A DNA stretch of 64,000 bases from Jiangella sp. DSM 45060 (GTDB taxonomy: Bacteria; Actinomycetota; Actinomycetes; Jiangellales; Jiangellaceae), in the NCBI RefSeq assembly GCF_900105175.1, contig NZ_LT629771.1, positions 62,001 through 126,000 on the forward strand. The letters are read 5' to 3'. Below, in pieces: positions 46,364-62,131 of this stretch. The translations under genes were made by a program, and so were the position numbers. Positions within the stretch are counted from its first letter, which is position 1. The number at the start of each line of letters is the position of its first letter. The notes under the pieces are model-generated. The model saw only the letters and a program-made list of their open reading frames with translations, ran no database searches and had not been told where the DNA came from.

Positions 46364-48061
46364 CTAGCGGCCCCGCGGCGCCACGGCCGGGCAACGGCGC
46401 AGGTCCAGGTCGGTGCTCTGGCCGCGCTCGATCGTCACCTGCTGGCTGTGCACGACCCGGCCGGAGCGGTTGCGGCAGGACACCGTCCAACTCTCCGGCA
46501 GCCGCGCGGACTCGTACTGGCTGGGCCGCGGCGACGGCTGGACGTGCCACTCGAACCGGCCGCTCGCCGGCACCGTCAGCGTCGACGAGAGCGCCACCGG
46601 GGTCGAGAGGACCGCGCCCGCCATCGGCGAGGAGTCGACGACGACGTCCTTCGAGATCGTCAGCTCGACACCGGCCTTGGCCCGCCCGGTGAGCACCGAG
46701 TGCAGCGCCGGGTCCGCGGCGGCGTCCCACGCGATCAGCAGCGCCTCGCGCATGCTGGACCCGGGGTAGCTGCCGGTGCCGAAGTACTGGTCGACGACGT
46801 ACTCGTACGGCGGGTGGAATCGCGCCAGCCCGTCGTGGCCGGGCGTCATCTCCGTCGTGAACCCGAAGATCCCGGCGGTGTAGTAGGCGTTCTGCTCGGC
46901 GACGCCGCTGGCCTCGTAGTAGATCTCCGGCCACGGCCCGGCCGGCCAGTCCAGCGCGGCGCCCAGCTCCTGGGCCAGCGCGTCGTACGCCTCGACGTCG
47001 GCCGGCACCGGCTCCAGCGGCGAGCTGGGGGCGCGCAGCAGGCGGCCGTCCGGCGAGTGGTTGTGCACGGCGACGGTGACCTGGTGGGCGGCGGTCAGCT
47101 CGGCGATGTTGCGGATCTCCGGCTCGGAGTACGGCGCCTCGCCGTAGTGGTTGCTCGCGGTCTGGCTGCCGCTGGACCCGGGCCCGCCCCAGAACGGCGC
47201 GTAGTTGCGGTTGAGGTCGACGCCCCGGTTCGCGTTGACGGGGTCGGCGCACTGCTCGTACGTGGGGACGACGCCGTGCTCCACCCGGCAGTTCTTCCGC
47301 TTCTGCTCGTTGACGAGGCTGCGCGACAGCTCGTAGCCGTCCGGGTTCACCACGGGCACCACGATCATCGTCGTGCTGTCCAGCAGCCGGGTGACGCGCT
47401 CGTCGGCGCCGTCGTGCTGGAGCACGTCCCACGCGAACTCCAGCGTGACCTCGGCGGTCGGCCACTCGCGCGCGTGGTGCACGCCGGTGGTGAGGAACAC
47501 CGGCTCACCGGACGGCGCGTGCACGTCGCGGGAGATCTCGACGCCGTACACGGTGCGGCCGAGCAGCGTCGGGTGCGGCAGCGCGAACCGGCGCACGAGG
47601 TCCGGGTACGCCGCCTCCAGCGCGGCCAGCTCGGCCTCGATCTCGTCCAGCGTGCGGTACGACACCCGCCCGGTCGGCAGCTCGGACGTCGCCGCCGTGG
47701 CCTCCGCCCGCTCCTCGGCGGCGCGGGTCGCCTCCAGCGCAAGCGCGGCCGGCGACCGGTCGTGGTCGACGACGACCGGGTCGAACCCGGCGGCGCGCAG
47801 GGCCGCCGCCTCGGCGTCGTCGTAGAGGAACAGCTCGGCGCCGCTCTCGTCGGCGTCGACGACGTCCAGGCCGAGGCCGAGCAGCCGGCGGCGGTCGTCG
47901 TCGGTCCCCGCTTCGACGCGGACCACGGTGACCTCCGCGCCGGGCAGAGTGGCGGACGGTGCGGGGCGGCCGGCCGCGACCGGCCCGGCGAAGAGCGCTC
48001 CGGCCAGGCCGAGCGCGAGCGCGCCGGCGGCGAGACGGACGGGGACGGTCGCTGTGGCCAC
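46364..48061 (-). CDS. Secreted M14-family zinc carboxypeptidase
   Basis: A 565-residue exported peptidase. A signal peptide lies at residues about 1-32. A prosegment-like region follows to about 130, then the M14 domain with zinc ligands in GVHHAREWPTAE, the substrate-binding NANRGVDLNRNYAPFW, the third ligand in VAVHNHSPDG and the catalytic glutamate in TTEMTPG. The C-terminal 100 residues form a beta-rich domain (LTVPASGRFEWHVQPSP). GTG 48061 is chosen since GGGAGG lies 7 nt upstream and the signal peptide starts right there. It probably digests extracellular peptides. Confidence 0.88.
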   Translation of the reverse strand: MATATVPVRLAAGALALGLAGALFAGPVAAGRPAPSATLPGAEVTVVRVEAGTDDDRRRLLGLGLDVVDADESGAELFLYDDAEAAALRAAGFDPVVVDHDRSPAALALEATRAAEERAEATAATSELPTGRVSYRTLDEIEAELAALEAAYPDLVRRFALPHPTLLGRTVYGVEISRDVHAPSGEPVFLTTGVHHAREWPTAEVTLEFAWDVLQHDGADERVTRLLDSTTMIVVPVVNPDGYELSRSLVNEQKRKNCRVEHGVVPTYEQCADPVNANRGVDLNRNYAPFWGGPGSSGSQTASNHYGEAPYSEPEIRNIAELTAAHQVTVAVHNHSPDGRLLRAPSSPLEPVPADVEAYDALAQELGAALDWPAGPWPEIYYEASGVAEQNAYYTAGIFGFTTEMTPGHDGLARFHPPYEYVVDQYFGTGSYPGSSMREALLIAWDAAADPALHSVLTGRAKAGVELTISKDVVVDSSPMAGAVLSTPVALSSTLTVPASGRFEWHVQPSPRPSQYESARLPESWTVSCRNRSGRVVHSQQVTIERGQSTDLDLRRCPAVAPRGR

Positions 48062-48227
48062 GGGCTGCCTCCCGGTCGACGGCAGGTGACATCTCGCTCG
48101 AATCGTGATCATTCCGTCGCGCCCGCGCGGAGGTCAAGGAACGGACCGAGGGGTGATCTCGTTATGACCTTCGTGGTGGTGAAGAGCGCTCTCCGCAGCG
48201 AGTTCGACCAGGGCGCCCCTCACCCCG

Positions 48228-48233
48228 TACACT
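48228..48233 (+). promoter_or_regulatory. Likely -10 box of the tRNA-Trp/secE transcription unit
   Basis: TACACT, with TTCGAC 19 nt upstream (48203-48208), lies 79 nt before tRNA-Trp. The rest of 48062-48311 shows no coding potential. Confidence 0.5.
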
Positions 48234-48311
48234 CTCACTCTTGGGTGGTCGCCGGACCCCCAGCCGAAGCGTGCCCGCACATCTTCGGCTGGAACGGTCG
48301 GGTCCATTCGA

Positions 48312-48384
48312 AGGGCAGTAGCTCAATTGGTAGAGCACCGGTCTCCAAAACCGGCGGTTGGGGGTTCAAGTCCCTCCTGCCCTG
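48312..48384 (+). tRNA. tRNA-Trp (anticodon CCA)
   Basis: Acceptor AGGGCAG pairs with CTGCCCT, discriminator G. The anticodon arm CCGGT-CTCCAAA-ACCGG gives CCA, and the T-arm contains GGGTTCAAGTCCC. 73 nt, CCA not encoded. It lies 55 bp before secE, the standard bacterial arrangement. Confidence 0.97.
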
Positions 48385-48438
48385 CGAGGTCGCCACACCC
48401 AGCGGCCTGACGTTGTTCCAGAGTCAGCGAGGTAGCAC

Positions 48439-48687
48439 GTGACGGAGACCAGCGGCAAGACCGCTACACCCGAGCGTCCGCGTTCGCCCCGGCGCCGCGG
48501 GCCGTTCGCCCGGCTGTCGCTCTGGATCCGCCAGGTCGTGGCCGAGCTGCGGAAGGTCGTCTACCCGACCCGCAAGGAGCTGCTGACATACACGGCCGTC
48601 GTGCTCGTCTTCGTGGCGATCATGATCGCCACCGTCTCGCTGCTCGATCTGGGCCTGGGCTGGGCGATGTTCAAGGTCTTCGGCTGA
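48439..48687 (+). CDS. secE: Preprotein translocase subunit SecE
   Basis: An 82-residue Sec61-gamma-type subunit of the SecYEG channel. It has a basic N-terminal cytoplasmic part ([14 protein letters not shown]), the conserved amphipathic segment [20 protein letters not shown] and one transmembrane helix at about 52-76. GTG 48439 has GCGAGG upstream. The order tRNA-Trp, secE, nusG, rplK is classical. Confidence 0.96.
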   Translation: MTETSGKTATPERPRSPRRRGPFARLSLWIRQVVAELRKVVYPTRKELLTYTAVVLVFVAIMIATVSLLDLGLGWAMFKVFG

Positions 48688-48731
48688 TCGATCCCGTGGT
48701 CAGCCGCACCCAGGAGGAAGAAGCGCACACC

Positions 48732-49481
48732 GTGTCCGAGCACGAGTCGACCATCGAGGACGCCGAGACCGAGCAGTCGCCCGCGGGCGAGCCCGGTCCG
48801 GCCGAGGCTGCCCCCGAGGCGGAGGCCGCCGAGTCCGGGGAGTCCGGCACGGACGACGCCGACGACGCCACCGGCGCCGACGAGTCCGAGGAGACCGACC
48901 CGCTGGCCGAGTTCCGCCGGGTGCTGCGCGCCAAGCCGGGCGAGTGGTTCGTCGTCCAGACCTACTCCGGCATGGAGAACCGGGTCCGGGCCAACCTCGA
49001 GAACCGCATCGGCAGCCTCAACATGGAGGACTTCATCTTCGAGATCGAGGTCCCGACCGAAGAGGTCGCCGAGATCAAGAACGGCCAGCGCCGCCTGGTG
49101 AAGCGCAACCGCTTCCCCGGCTACGTGCTCGTGCGCATGGACATGACCGACGAGTCGTGGTCCGCGGTCCGCAACACCCCGGCCGTCACCGGGTTCGTCG
49201 GGCACGCGCACCAGCCCATCCCGCTGGGCCTCGACGAGGTCGAGCGGTGGCTCGCACCGCAGGTGGCCGAGCAGGCCAAGCCGGCCGAGGAGAAGAAGCA
49301 GGTCGAGGTCGTAGACTTCCAGGTCGGCGACTCCGTCATGGTGGTCGACGGGCCGTTCGCCACCCTGCACGCGACCATCAACGAGATCAACGCCGACTCC
49401 CAGAAGATCAAGGGACTGGTCGAGATCTTCGGCCGCGAGACCCCCGTCGAGCTCTCGTTCAACCAGATCCAGAAGCTCTGA
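48732..49481 (+). CDS. nusG: Transcription termination/antitermination factor NusG
   Basis: A 249-residue transcription factor that binds the RNA polymerase clamp and links it to Rho or ribosomes. An acidic, Ala-rich extension (residues 1-60) is followed by the NGN domain ([32 protein letters not shown]) and a C-terminal KOW domain ([19 protein letters not shown]). GTG 48732 has GGAGGAAGAAG upstream; an in-frame GTG at 48696 has none. Acidic extensions of this sort are normal for actinobacterial NusG. Confidence 0.95.
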   Translation: MSEHESTIEDAETEQSPAGEPGPAEAAPEAEAAESGESGTDDADDATGADESEETDPLAEFRRVLRAKPGEWFVVQTYSGMENRVRANLENRIGSLNMEDFIFEIEVPTEEVAEIKNGQRRLVKRNRFPGYVLVRMDMTDESWSAVRNTPAVTGFVGHAHQPIPLGLDEVERWLAPQVAEQAKPAEEKKQVEVVDFQVGDSVMVVDGPFATLHATINEINADSQKIKGLVEIFGRETPVELSFNQIQKL

Positions 49482-49546
49482 CGGTCCCCGAGCGCGCCGT
49501 CCGGTGCGCATGGGACAGCATCACCATCACGACAAGGACCCGAGGA

Positions 49547-49978
49547 ATGCCAGCGAAGAAGAAGGTCGCAGGCCTGATCAAGCTCCAGATCCAGGCCGGC
49601 CAGGCGACCCCCGCACCGCCGGTCGGCCCCGCGCTGGGCCAGCACGGCGTCAACATCATGGAGTTCTGCAAGGCGTACAACGCGGCCACCGAGTCGCAGC
49701 GCGGCAACGTCATCCCGGTGGAGATCACGGTCTACGAGGACCGCACCTTCACCTTCGTCACGAAGACGCCGCCGGCCGCCAAGCTGATCCTCAAGGCCGC
49801 GGGCATCGACAAGGGCTCCGGCGAGCCGCACCGCGTGAAGGTCGCGTCGATCAGCCGCGAGCAGCTGCGGGCCATCGCCGAGCAGAAGATGCCCGACCTC
49901 AACGCCAACGACGTCGAGGCCGCCGAGAAGATCATCGCGGGCACCGCCCGTCAGATGGGCGTCACGGTCGCCGACTGA
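49547..49978 (+). CDS. rplK: 50S ribosomal protein L11
   Basis: A 143-residue L11 of the GTPase-associated centre, target of thiopeptide antibiotics. The N-terminal domain contains [20 protein letters not shown] with the proline-rich thiostrepton-region helix, and the C-terminal RNA-binding domain includes [18 protein letters not shown] 49547 is preceded by CGAGGA. It forms a unit with rplA, 86 bp downstream. Confidence 0.97.
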   Translation: MPAKKKVAGLIKLQIQAGQATPAPPVGPALGQHGVNIMEFCKAYNAATESQRGNVIPVEITVYEDRTFTFVTKTPPAAKLILKAAGIDKGSGEPHRVKVASISREQLRAIAEQKMPDLNANDVEAAEKIIAGTARQMGVTVAD

Positions 49979-50064
49979 ACCGCCGGCCGGGCAGACCGGC
50001 CGGCCAGTGGGAGGGTCCCAGCGCTGGGCCCGCACCACGACTCCAGGAACCACGAGGAGAAGAC

Positions 50065-50775
50065 ATGAAGCGCAGCAAGTCCTACCGCGCCGCGGCCGAG
50101 AAGATCGACCGCGACCGCCTGTACAACCCCGCCGAGGCCGTCAAGCTGGCCCGCGAGACGTCGACCACCAAGTACGACTCCACCGTCGAGGTCGCGCTGC
50201 GGCTGGGCGTCGACCCCCGCAAGGCGGACCAGATGGTCCGCGGCACCGTCAACCTCCCGCACGGCACCGGCAAGACCGCTCGGGTCCTGGTCTTCGCCGT
50301 CGGTCCGAAGGCCGAGGAGGCCAAGGCGGCGGGTGCTGACATCGTCGGCGGCGACGAGCTGGTCGAGGAGGTCCAGGGCGGCCGGCTCGACTTCGACGCC
50401 GTGGTCGCCACGCCCGACCTCATGGGCAAGGTCGGCCGGCTGGGCCGGGTGCTCGGCCCGCGCGGCCTGATGCCGAACCCCAAGACCGGCACCGTCACCA
50501 TGGACGTCGAGAAGGCCGTGTCCGACATCAAGGGCGGCAAGATCGAGTTCCGGGTCGACCGCCACGCCAACCTGCACTTCATCATCGGCAAGACGTCGTT
50601 CACCGAGCAGGCACTCGCCGACAACTACGCTGCCGCGCTCGACGAGGTCAACCGGCTCAAGCCGTCGGCGTCGAAGGGCCGCTACATCCGCAAGGCGACG
50701 CTCACCACGACCATGGGCCCGAGCATTCCGCTCGACCCGTCGAAGGTCCGTGCGGCGGAGTCCGCCGACGCATGA
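50065..50775 (+). CDS. rplA: 50S ribosomal protein L1
   Basis: A 236-residue L1 of the ribosomal stalk that gates the E site. Hallmarks are the N-terminal [20 protein letters not shown], the RNA-contact [20 protein letters not shown] and [12 protein letters not shown] 50065 has GAGGAGA 5 nt upstream. In many bacteria L1 represses its own operon through a leader site; I cannot pick that site out here. Two strong hairpins follow the gene. Confidence 0.97.
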   Translation: MKRSKSYRAAAEKIDRDRLYNPAEAVKLARETSTTKYDSTVEVALRLGVDPRKADQMVRGTVNLPHGTGKTARVLVFAVGPKAEEAKAAGADIVGGDELVEEVQGGRLDFDAVVATPDLMGKVGRLGRVLGPRGLMPNPKTGTVTMDVEKAVSDIKGGKIEFRVDRHANLHFIIGKTSFTEQALADNYAAALDEVNRLKPSASKGRYIRKATLTTTMGPSIPLDPSKVRAAESADA

Positions 50776-50783
50776 GCTCGAAT

Positions 50784-50852
50784 CGGTGAGCCGTTGCTGA
50801 CGGCTCACCGCCCGCCGACCGCCGCGAGCCAGTCCGCTGGCTCGCGGCGGTC
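50784..50852 (+). terminator. Tandem perfect hairpins after rplA
   Basis: CGGTGAGCCGT / ACGGCTCACCG (50784-50810, 11-bp stem, 5-nt loop) is followed 6 nt later by GACCGCCGCGAGCCAG / CTGGCTCGCGGCGGTC (50817-50852, 16-bp stem, loop TCCG). Both are perfect. No T-run. A double terminator for the rplKA unit is the best reading. Confidence 0.75.
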
Positions 50853-50891
50853 GTGCTGTCCTGTCCGTGCCGGCGTCGGGACGTGGTACCG

Positions 50892-52637
50892 GTGACGCAG
50901 CTGCTCGACCGTGGCGCGTCCGCCCGCCGCGGGCTGCCGTCGGTGCGGCAGATCCCGGTGCTCGGCCGGTTCCTGGTCTGGCTGCGGCCCGACTACGGCG
51001 GCCTGATCGGCGCCGTCTGCTTCTTCTGCTGGTCGCTGACGCCGACGCTGCTGCCACGTGTGTGGGTCTACCAAGCGATGGTGAGCGGACTGACGGCGAC
51101 CATCGGCTACGCGCTCGGCGTGCTGATCGCCTGGGTGGTCCGGCTCGTCGTGCGCCGGGCGCGGCCGCAGTTGCTGGCGCCGTCCGCTCGGACCCGGCTG
51201 ATCGCCTGGTGGGGCCTGGCAGGCGTGTCGGCCGCGGCGATCGCCTGGTACCTCGCCGACAACGCCGCCTGGCAGACCGAACTGCGCGCCCTGATGGACG
51301 TCGAGAGCCCGGGGCCCAACCACTACCTGCTGATCCTGCTGGTCGCCGGCGCCATCTTCGTGGTGTTCCTGGCGCTGGCCCGGCTCCTGCGCGGCGCGTC
51401 GCGGCGGCTGCGCCGGTTCTTCGGCCGGTGGGTGCCGCCTCAGGTCGCGCTGGTCGCGTCGGTGCTGTGCGTCGGCGGGGTGGCGTTCTGGTCGTGGACC
51501 GGGCTGCTCTACCCGACGCTGCTGGGCGTGGCCAACGACGCGTTCGCGGCGGTCAACATGGAGACCGAGGCCGGCAACAACGCGCCCGGCTCCGCGACGC
51601 ACTCCGGCGGCCCCGGCTCGCTGGTGACGTGGGACTCGCTCGGCCGCAAGGGCCGCGAGTTCGTGTCGTCCGGGCCGACGGTGGACGACCTGACGCAGTT
51701 CAGCGGCCGGCCGGCGCTCGACCCGGTCCGGGCCTACGTCGGCATGGACTCCGCCGAGACGCCGGCCGGGCTGGCGTCGCTGGCCGTGCGTGAGCTGGAG
51801 CGGGCCGGCGGCTTCGACCGTGAGGTCCTCGTGGTGGTGACGACGACCGGCACTGGCTGGGTCGACGGCGCCGCGGCCGATGCGCTGGAGTACCTCTACA
51901 ACGGCGACTCCGCCATCGTCGCGATGCAGTACTCCTACCTGCCGAGCTGGATCTCGTTCGTCGCCGACCAGGAGCAGGTCCGCATCGCCGGCCAGGCGCT
52001 GTTCGAGGCCGTCCACGAGGCGTGGCTGGAGCGTCCGCCGTCGCAGCGGCCGAAGTTGCTCGTGTACGGCGAGAGCCTCGGCGCCATGGGCAGCGCGTCC
52101 GCGTTCGACTCGCTGGACGACCTGCGCTCGAAGGTCGACGGCGCGCTCTGGGTCGGCTCGCCCAGCCGGCACGGGCTGCGCACGGAGCTGACGGCCGAGC
52201 GCGACGCCGGCTCGCCGGCCCGGCTGCCCGTCGTCGACGGCGGTCGCGAGGTGAAGTTCTGGGGCGGCTGGCAGGAGCCGATGGACCTCACCTTCGACGA
52301 CGGCCCGCCGGTGCTGTTCCTGCAGCACGCCTCCGATCCCGTGACGCTGTGGTCGTGGGACCTGATGTTCGAGCGGCCGGAGTGGATCGACGAAGAGCAC
52401 GGGCCCGACGTCCTGCCCACCCTCGACTGGTATCCGTTCGTCACGTTCTGGCAGGTCACTGCCGATATGGCGCTGTCGGCGACGGTCCCGGCCGGGCACG
52501 GGCACAACTACGGCGGCGAGCTGGTCGACGCCTGGCTGGCGGTCGCGCCGCCGGACGACTGGCCGGCCGGGCGCACCGACGAGCTGCGCGACATGGTGCA
52601 CTCGTTCCAGGACCAGAAGACCGGCCCGTTCGGCTGA
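50892..52637 (+). CDS. Membrane-anchored alpha/beta hydrolase (Abhydrolase_9 type)
   Basis: A protein of about 581 residues with five or six N-terminal helices (the Abhydrolase_9 N-domain, residues about 40-210), then a catalytic domain with the nucleophile elbow [10 protein letters not shown] and a C-terminal histidine in [10 protein letters not shown]. The substrate is unknown; lipids are a fair guess for a membrane-bound serine hydrolase. The start is uncertain among GTG 50853, 50883 and 50892, none with a clear ribosome-binding site. It sits between rplA and rplJ, splitting an otherwise classical ribosomal cluster. Confidence 0.8.
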   Translation: MTQLLDRGASARRGLPSVRQIPVLGRFLVWLRPDYGGLIGAVCFFCWSLTPTLLPRVWVYQAMVSGLTATIGYALGVLIAWVVRLVVRRARPQLLAPSARTRLIAWWGLAGVSAAAIAWYLADNAAWQTELRALMDVESPGPNHYLLILLVAGAIFVVFLALARLLRGASRRLRRFFGRWVPPQVALVASVLCVGGVAFWSWTGLLYPTLLGVANDAFAAVNMETEAGNNAPGSATHSGGPGSLVTWDSLGRKGREFVSSGPTVDDLTQFSGRPALDPVRAYVGMDSAETPAGLASLAVRELERAGGFDREVLVVVTTTGTGWVDGAAADALEYLYNGDSAIVAMQYSYLPSWISFVADQEQVRIAGQALFEAVHEAWLERPPSQRPKLLVYGESLGAMGSASAFDSLDDLRSKVDGALWVGSPSRHGLRTELTAERDAGSPARLPVVDGGREVKFWGGWQEPMDLTFDDGPPVLFLQHASDPVTLWSWDLMFERPEWIDEEHGPDVLPTLDWYPFVTFWQVTADMALSATVPAGHGHNYGGELVDAWLAVAPPDDWPAGRTDELRDMVHSFQDQKTGPFG

Positions 52638-52638
52638 T

Positions 52639-52668
52639 TTGGCGACGGCGCCCCGGTGCCCGTACCAT
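52639..52668 (+). promoter_or_regulatory. rplJL promoter
   Basis: TTGGCG (52639-52644), an 18-nt spacer and TACCAT (52663-52668), immediately after the hydrolase gene. It would start the L10 leader near 52675. Confidence 0.55.
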
Positions 52669-52674
52669 GGACGC

Positions 52675-52860
52675 TGCCAAAGACCGCCGGTCTCACGTTC
52701 GCTCGTCGAGCGTGACGAAGGACCCACAGCCATGTGGGCGGCCCGCGCAGGTGAGAGACGAATGTCGCGCCGTCGGTGTTGCCGCCGGTCTTCTTCGCCC
52801 CGTGCCTGCGCCGGGGCGTTCTTCATGTCTGCGGGTCTCCTCCGGCACCACCATCTGGAG
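52675..52860 (+). ncRNA. Ribosomal protein L10 leader RNA
   Basis: A 200-nt untranslated leader ahead of rplJ. It includes CTGCCAAAGACCGCCGGT, a stem TCACG/CGTGA region and GAAGGACCCACAG. These fit the actinobacterial L10 leader, where L10(L7/L12)4 binds to repress its own operon. A late hairpin CGCCCCG/CGGGGCG (52796-52818) followed by TTCTTC looks like the attenuator. Identity is by position and motif, not by covariance search. Confidence 0.7.
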
Positions 52861-52870
52861 AAGGAGCCCC

Positions 52871-53458
52871 ATGGCGAGGCCTGACAAGGCAGCCGCGGTC
52901 GCCGAGCTCGCGGACGAGTTCCGTGCCAGCAACGCGGTCGTGCTGACCGAGTACCGCGGCCTCACCGTCAAGCAGCTGACGGAACTGCGTCGGTCGCTCG
53001 GTGGGAACGCGTCCTACGCCGTGGTGAAGAACACGCTGACCAAGATCGCGGCGAAGGAAGCCGGGGTCTCGGGGCTCGACGACTACCTCTCCGGCCCGTC
53101 GGCCATCGCCTTCGTCAAGGGCGACCCGGTCGAGGCCGCGAAGGGTCTGCGTGACTTCGCCAAGGCGAACCCCGTCCTCGTGGTGAAGGGTGGCCTGCTC
53201 GACGGGGCGCCGCTCACCGGCGAGGAGATCACGAAGCTCGCCGACCTCGAGTCGCGCGACGTCCTGCTGGCCAAGCTGGCCGGTGCGATGAAGGCTTCGC
53301 TGCAGAACGCGGTGTCGCTGTTCAACGCGCCGCTGGCGCAGACCGCTCGCGTCGTCGAGGCGCTGCGGCAGAAGGTCGAAGCCGAGGCGCCTGCCGCCGA
53401 GGCACCCGCCGCCGAGGCCGCCGACGCGGCCGAGCCGGCGGAGCAGAACGAGGGCTGA
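52871..53458 (+). CDS. rplJ: 50S ribosomal protein L10
   Basis: A 195-residue base of the L7/L12 stalk. The N-terminal rRNA-binding domain shows [20 protein letters not shown] and [14 protein letters not shown]. The C-terminal helix that docks L12 dimers is followed by an Ala/Glu/Pro tail ([20 protein letters not shown]) common in actinobacteria. ATG 52871 has GAGAAGGAG upstream. It is probably regulated through the leader RNA above. Confidence 0.97.
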   Translation: MARPDKAAAVAELADEFRASNAVVLTEYRGLTVKQLTELRRSLGGNASYAVVKNTLTKIAAKEAGVSGLDDYLSGPSAIAFVKGDPVEAAKGLRDFAKANPVLVVKGGLLDGAPLTGEEITKLADLESRDVLLAKLAGAMKASLQNAVSLFNAPLAQTARVVEALRQKVEAEAPAAEAPAAEAADAAEPAEQNEG

Positions 53459-53536
53459 ACGCCCGGGGGTCGTCCCACGGCCCCGAGCCCGTACGACAAC
53501 CCGGCATTCAGCCGAACAGAGAAAGGAACCGCCACC

Positions 53537-53929
53537 ATGGCGAAGCTCAACAGCGACGAGCTGCTCGACGCGTTCAAGGAGATGACTCTGATCGAGCTCT
53601 CCGAGTTCGTGAAGAAGTTCGAGGAGACCTTCGAGGTCACCGCGGCCGCCCCGGTCGCCGTCGCCGCCGCTACCGGTCCCGCTGGTCCCGCCGGCGCCGC
53701 CCCGGCCGAGGAGGAGAAGGACGAGTTCGACGTCGTCCTCGAGTCGGCCGGCGACAAGAAGATCCAGGTCATCAAGGAGGTCCGCGCGCTGACGTCGCTC
53801 GGCCTCAAGGAGGCCAAGGACCTCGTCGAGGCCGCGCCGAAGCCGCTGCTGGAGAAGGTCAACAAGGAGGCCGCGGACAAGGCCAAGGAGGCCCTCGAGG
53901 CCGCCGGCGCCACCGTCTCCGTCAAGTGA
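53537..53929 (+). CDS. rplL: 50S ribosomal protein L7/L12
   Basis: A 130-residue stalk protein. The N-terminal dimer domain ([20 protein letters not shown]), Ala/Pro hinge (about 40-60) and C-terminal factor-binding domain ([38 protein letters not shown]) are all present. ATG 53537 follows GAAAGGA. It is the last gene before a strong terminator, with rpoB separately promoted downstream. Confidence 0.98.
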   Translation: MAKLNSDELLDAFKEMTLIELSEFVKKFEETFEVTAAAPVAVAAATGPAGPAGAAPAEEEKDEFDVVLESAGDKKIQVIKEVRALTSLGLKEAKDLVEAAPKPLLEKVNKEAADKAKEALEAAGATVSVK

Positions 53930-53952
53930 GTCGCTGACCCGCTGACAGCCTG

Positions 53953-53988
53953 CGGGCCCGGTACCCCCTTCGCGGGGTGCCGGGCCCG
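53953..53988 (+). terminator. Terminator or attenuator after rplL
   Basis: CGGGCCCGGTACCCC and GGGGTGCCGGGCCCG form a 15-bp stem with one G-U pair around CTTCGC, followed by TT. In the rplJL-rpoBC cluster such a site usually lets a fraction of polymerases through. Confidence 0.75.
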
Positions 53989-54450
53989 TTCGCGTTGCCG
54001 GCGCCGTGGGCCGGTGGCTCGGCACCCGTCCAGAAACTGGGAATCGACGCCACTCCGTTCGCCGTCAGCGAAATTTCCGGCTTCCGCGCCGATCCGCACG
54101 ACCAGGGCATCCAGCCGCGCCGACCGGCTCCAGACCCCCGGCGCGCCACTGGATCGTACGTTCGGATGAGTCACCGATCGGCCGCTGAGCACGGCGAATG
54201 CGGCATTTCAGGTGCCACATCGGGGACAAGCGGGGCTTCGGTGCTTGACGTGGGGCGGCTACGGACGAGATGCTGATCGGGCAGTGGGGTGGGGGATGCG
54301 AGACAGAAGGAAGCGCGGAGTGGCTGACCACTCGACAGCAGTGTGCCCATTGGGTTAGACTGCAGCTTTGCGCTGCCCTTCGCCGATGCTGCCCGCTTGG
54401 GTTGAGGACTGCGCGTGCATTCCGACCGTGTGCCCTCGGAAGGACCCCTG
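53989..54450 (+). promoter_or_regulatory. rplL-rpoB intergenic region with rpoB promoters
   Basis: About 460 bp without a gene and less GC-rich than the rest. The best promoter is TCGACA (54332-54337), an 18-nt spacer and TAGACT (54356-54361), about 90 nt before the rpoB start. A second candidate is TTGACG (54245-54250) with a weak GATGCT 18 nt later. Short plus-strand ORFs here have poor codon bias and are dismissed. Confidence 0.6.
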
Positions 54451-57918
<3,468 letters not shown>

Positions 57919-58006
57919 CGGTGGTGGGAGGCCGGTCCGCTGAGCCGGCCTCCCATTTCCGCCAGCCACCACAGACCTGAAACATCTGAGCGAGAGAAGG
58001 ACACAC

Positions 58007-61918
<3,912 letters not shown>

Positions 61919-61934
61919 GCCGGCGTCTCTGATC

Positions 61935-61971
61935 GACGGCGCCGTCACCCTTCGCGGGTGGCGGCGCCGTC
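61935..61971. terminator. Bidirectional terminator between rpoC and the convergent small gene
   Basis: GACGGCGCCGTCACCC and GGGTGGCGGCGCCGTC form a 16-bp stem (one G-U pair) around a 5-nt TTCGC loop. It lies 17 nt after the rpoC stop and 1 nt past the stop of the leftward gene at 61973, so it could serve both. Confidence 0.8.
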
Positions 61972-61972
61972 G

Positions 61973-62131
61973 TCATTCCTCGACGATCTCGAAGCCGTCG
62001 TGGCCGGCGGCCTTCTCCGGCGCGATGCCGTCGAGCGCTTGGTCGTCCTCGTCGTCCCGGGCCGCCGCCCGGGCGTAGGCGGCCTTCTCGGCGTCGCTCA
62101 ACTGGTCGTAGACGGTGCGGTCGAAGCGCAT
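61973..62131 (-). CDS. Small acidic protein coupled to the ADP-ribosyltransferase gene
   Basis: A 52-residue soluble protein with many more Asp/Glu than Lys/Arg. It starts MRFDRTVYDQLSDAEKAAYA, continues with an AARDDEDDQALDG stretch and ends DGFEIVEE. ATG 62131 has GAGG 8 nt upstream and lies inside the end of the upstream gene (34-bp overlap in another frame), so its translation should be coupled. Size, acidity and position suit an antitoxin, immunity or regulatory partner, but no family is recognised. It is too short for most gene calls. Confidence 0.65.
   Translation of the reverse strand: MRFDRTVYDQLSDAEKAAYARAAARDDEDDQALDGIAPEKAAGHDGFEIVEE

Noticed and set aside
53977..54276. 99-codon plus-strand ORF between rplL and rpoB
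   Set aside because: Poor codon bias, no ribosome-binding site, overlaps the terminator and promoter region.
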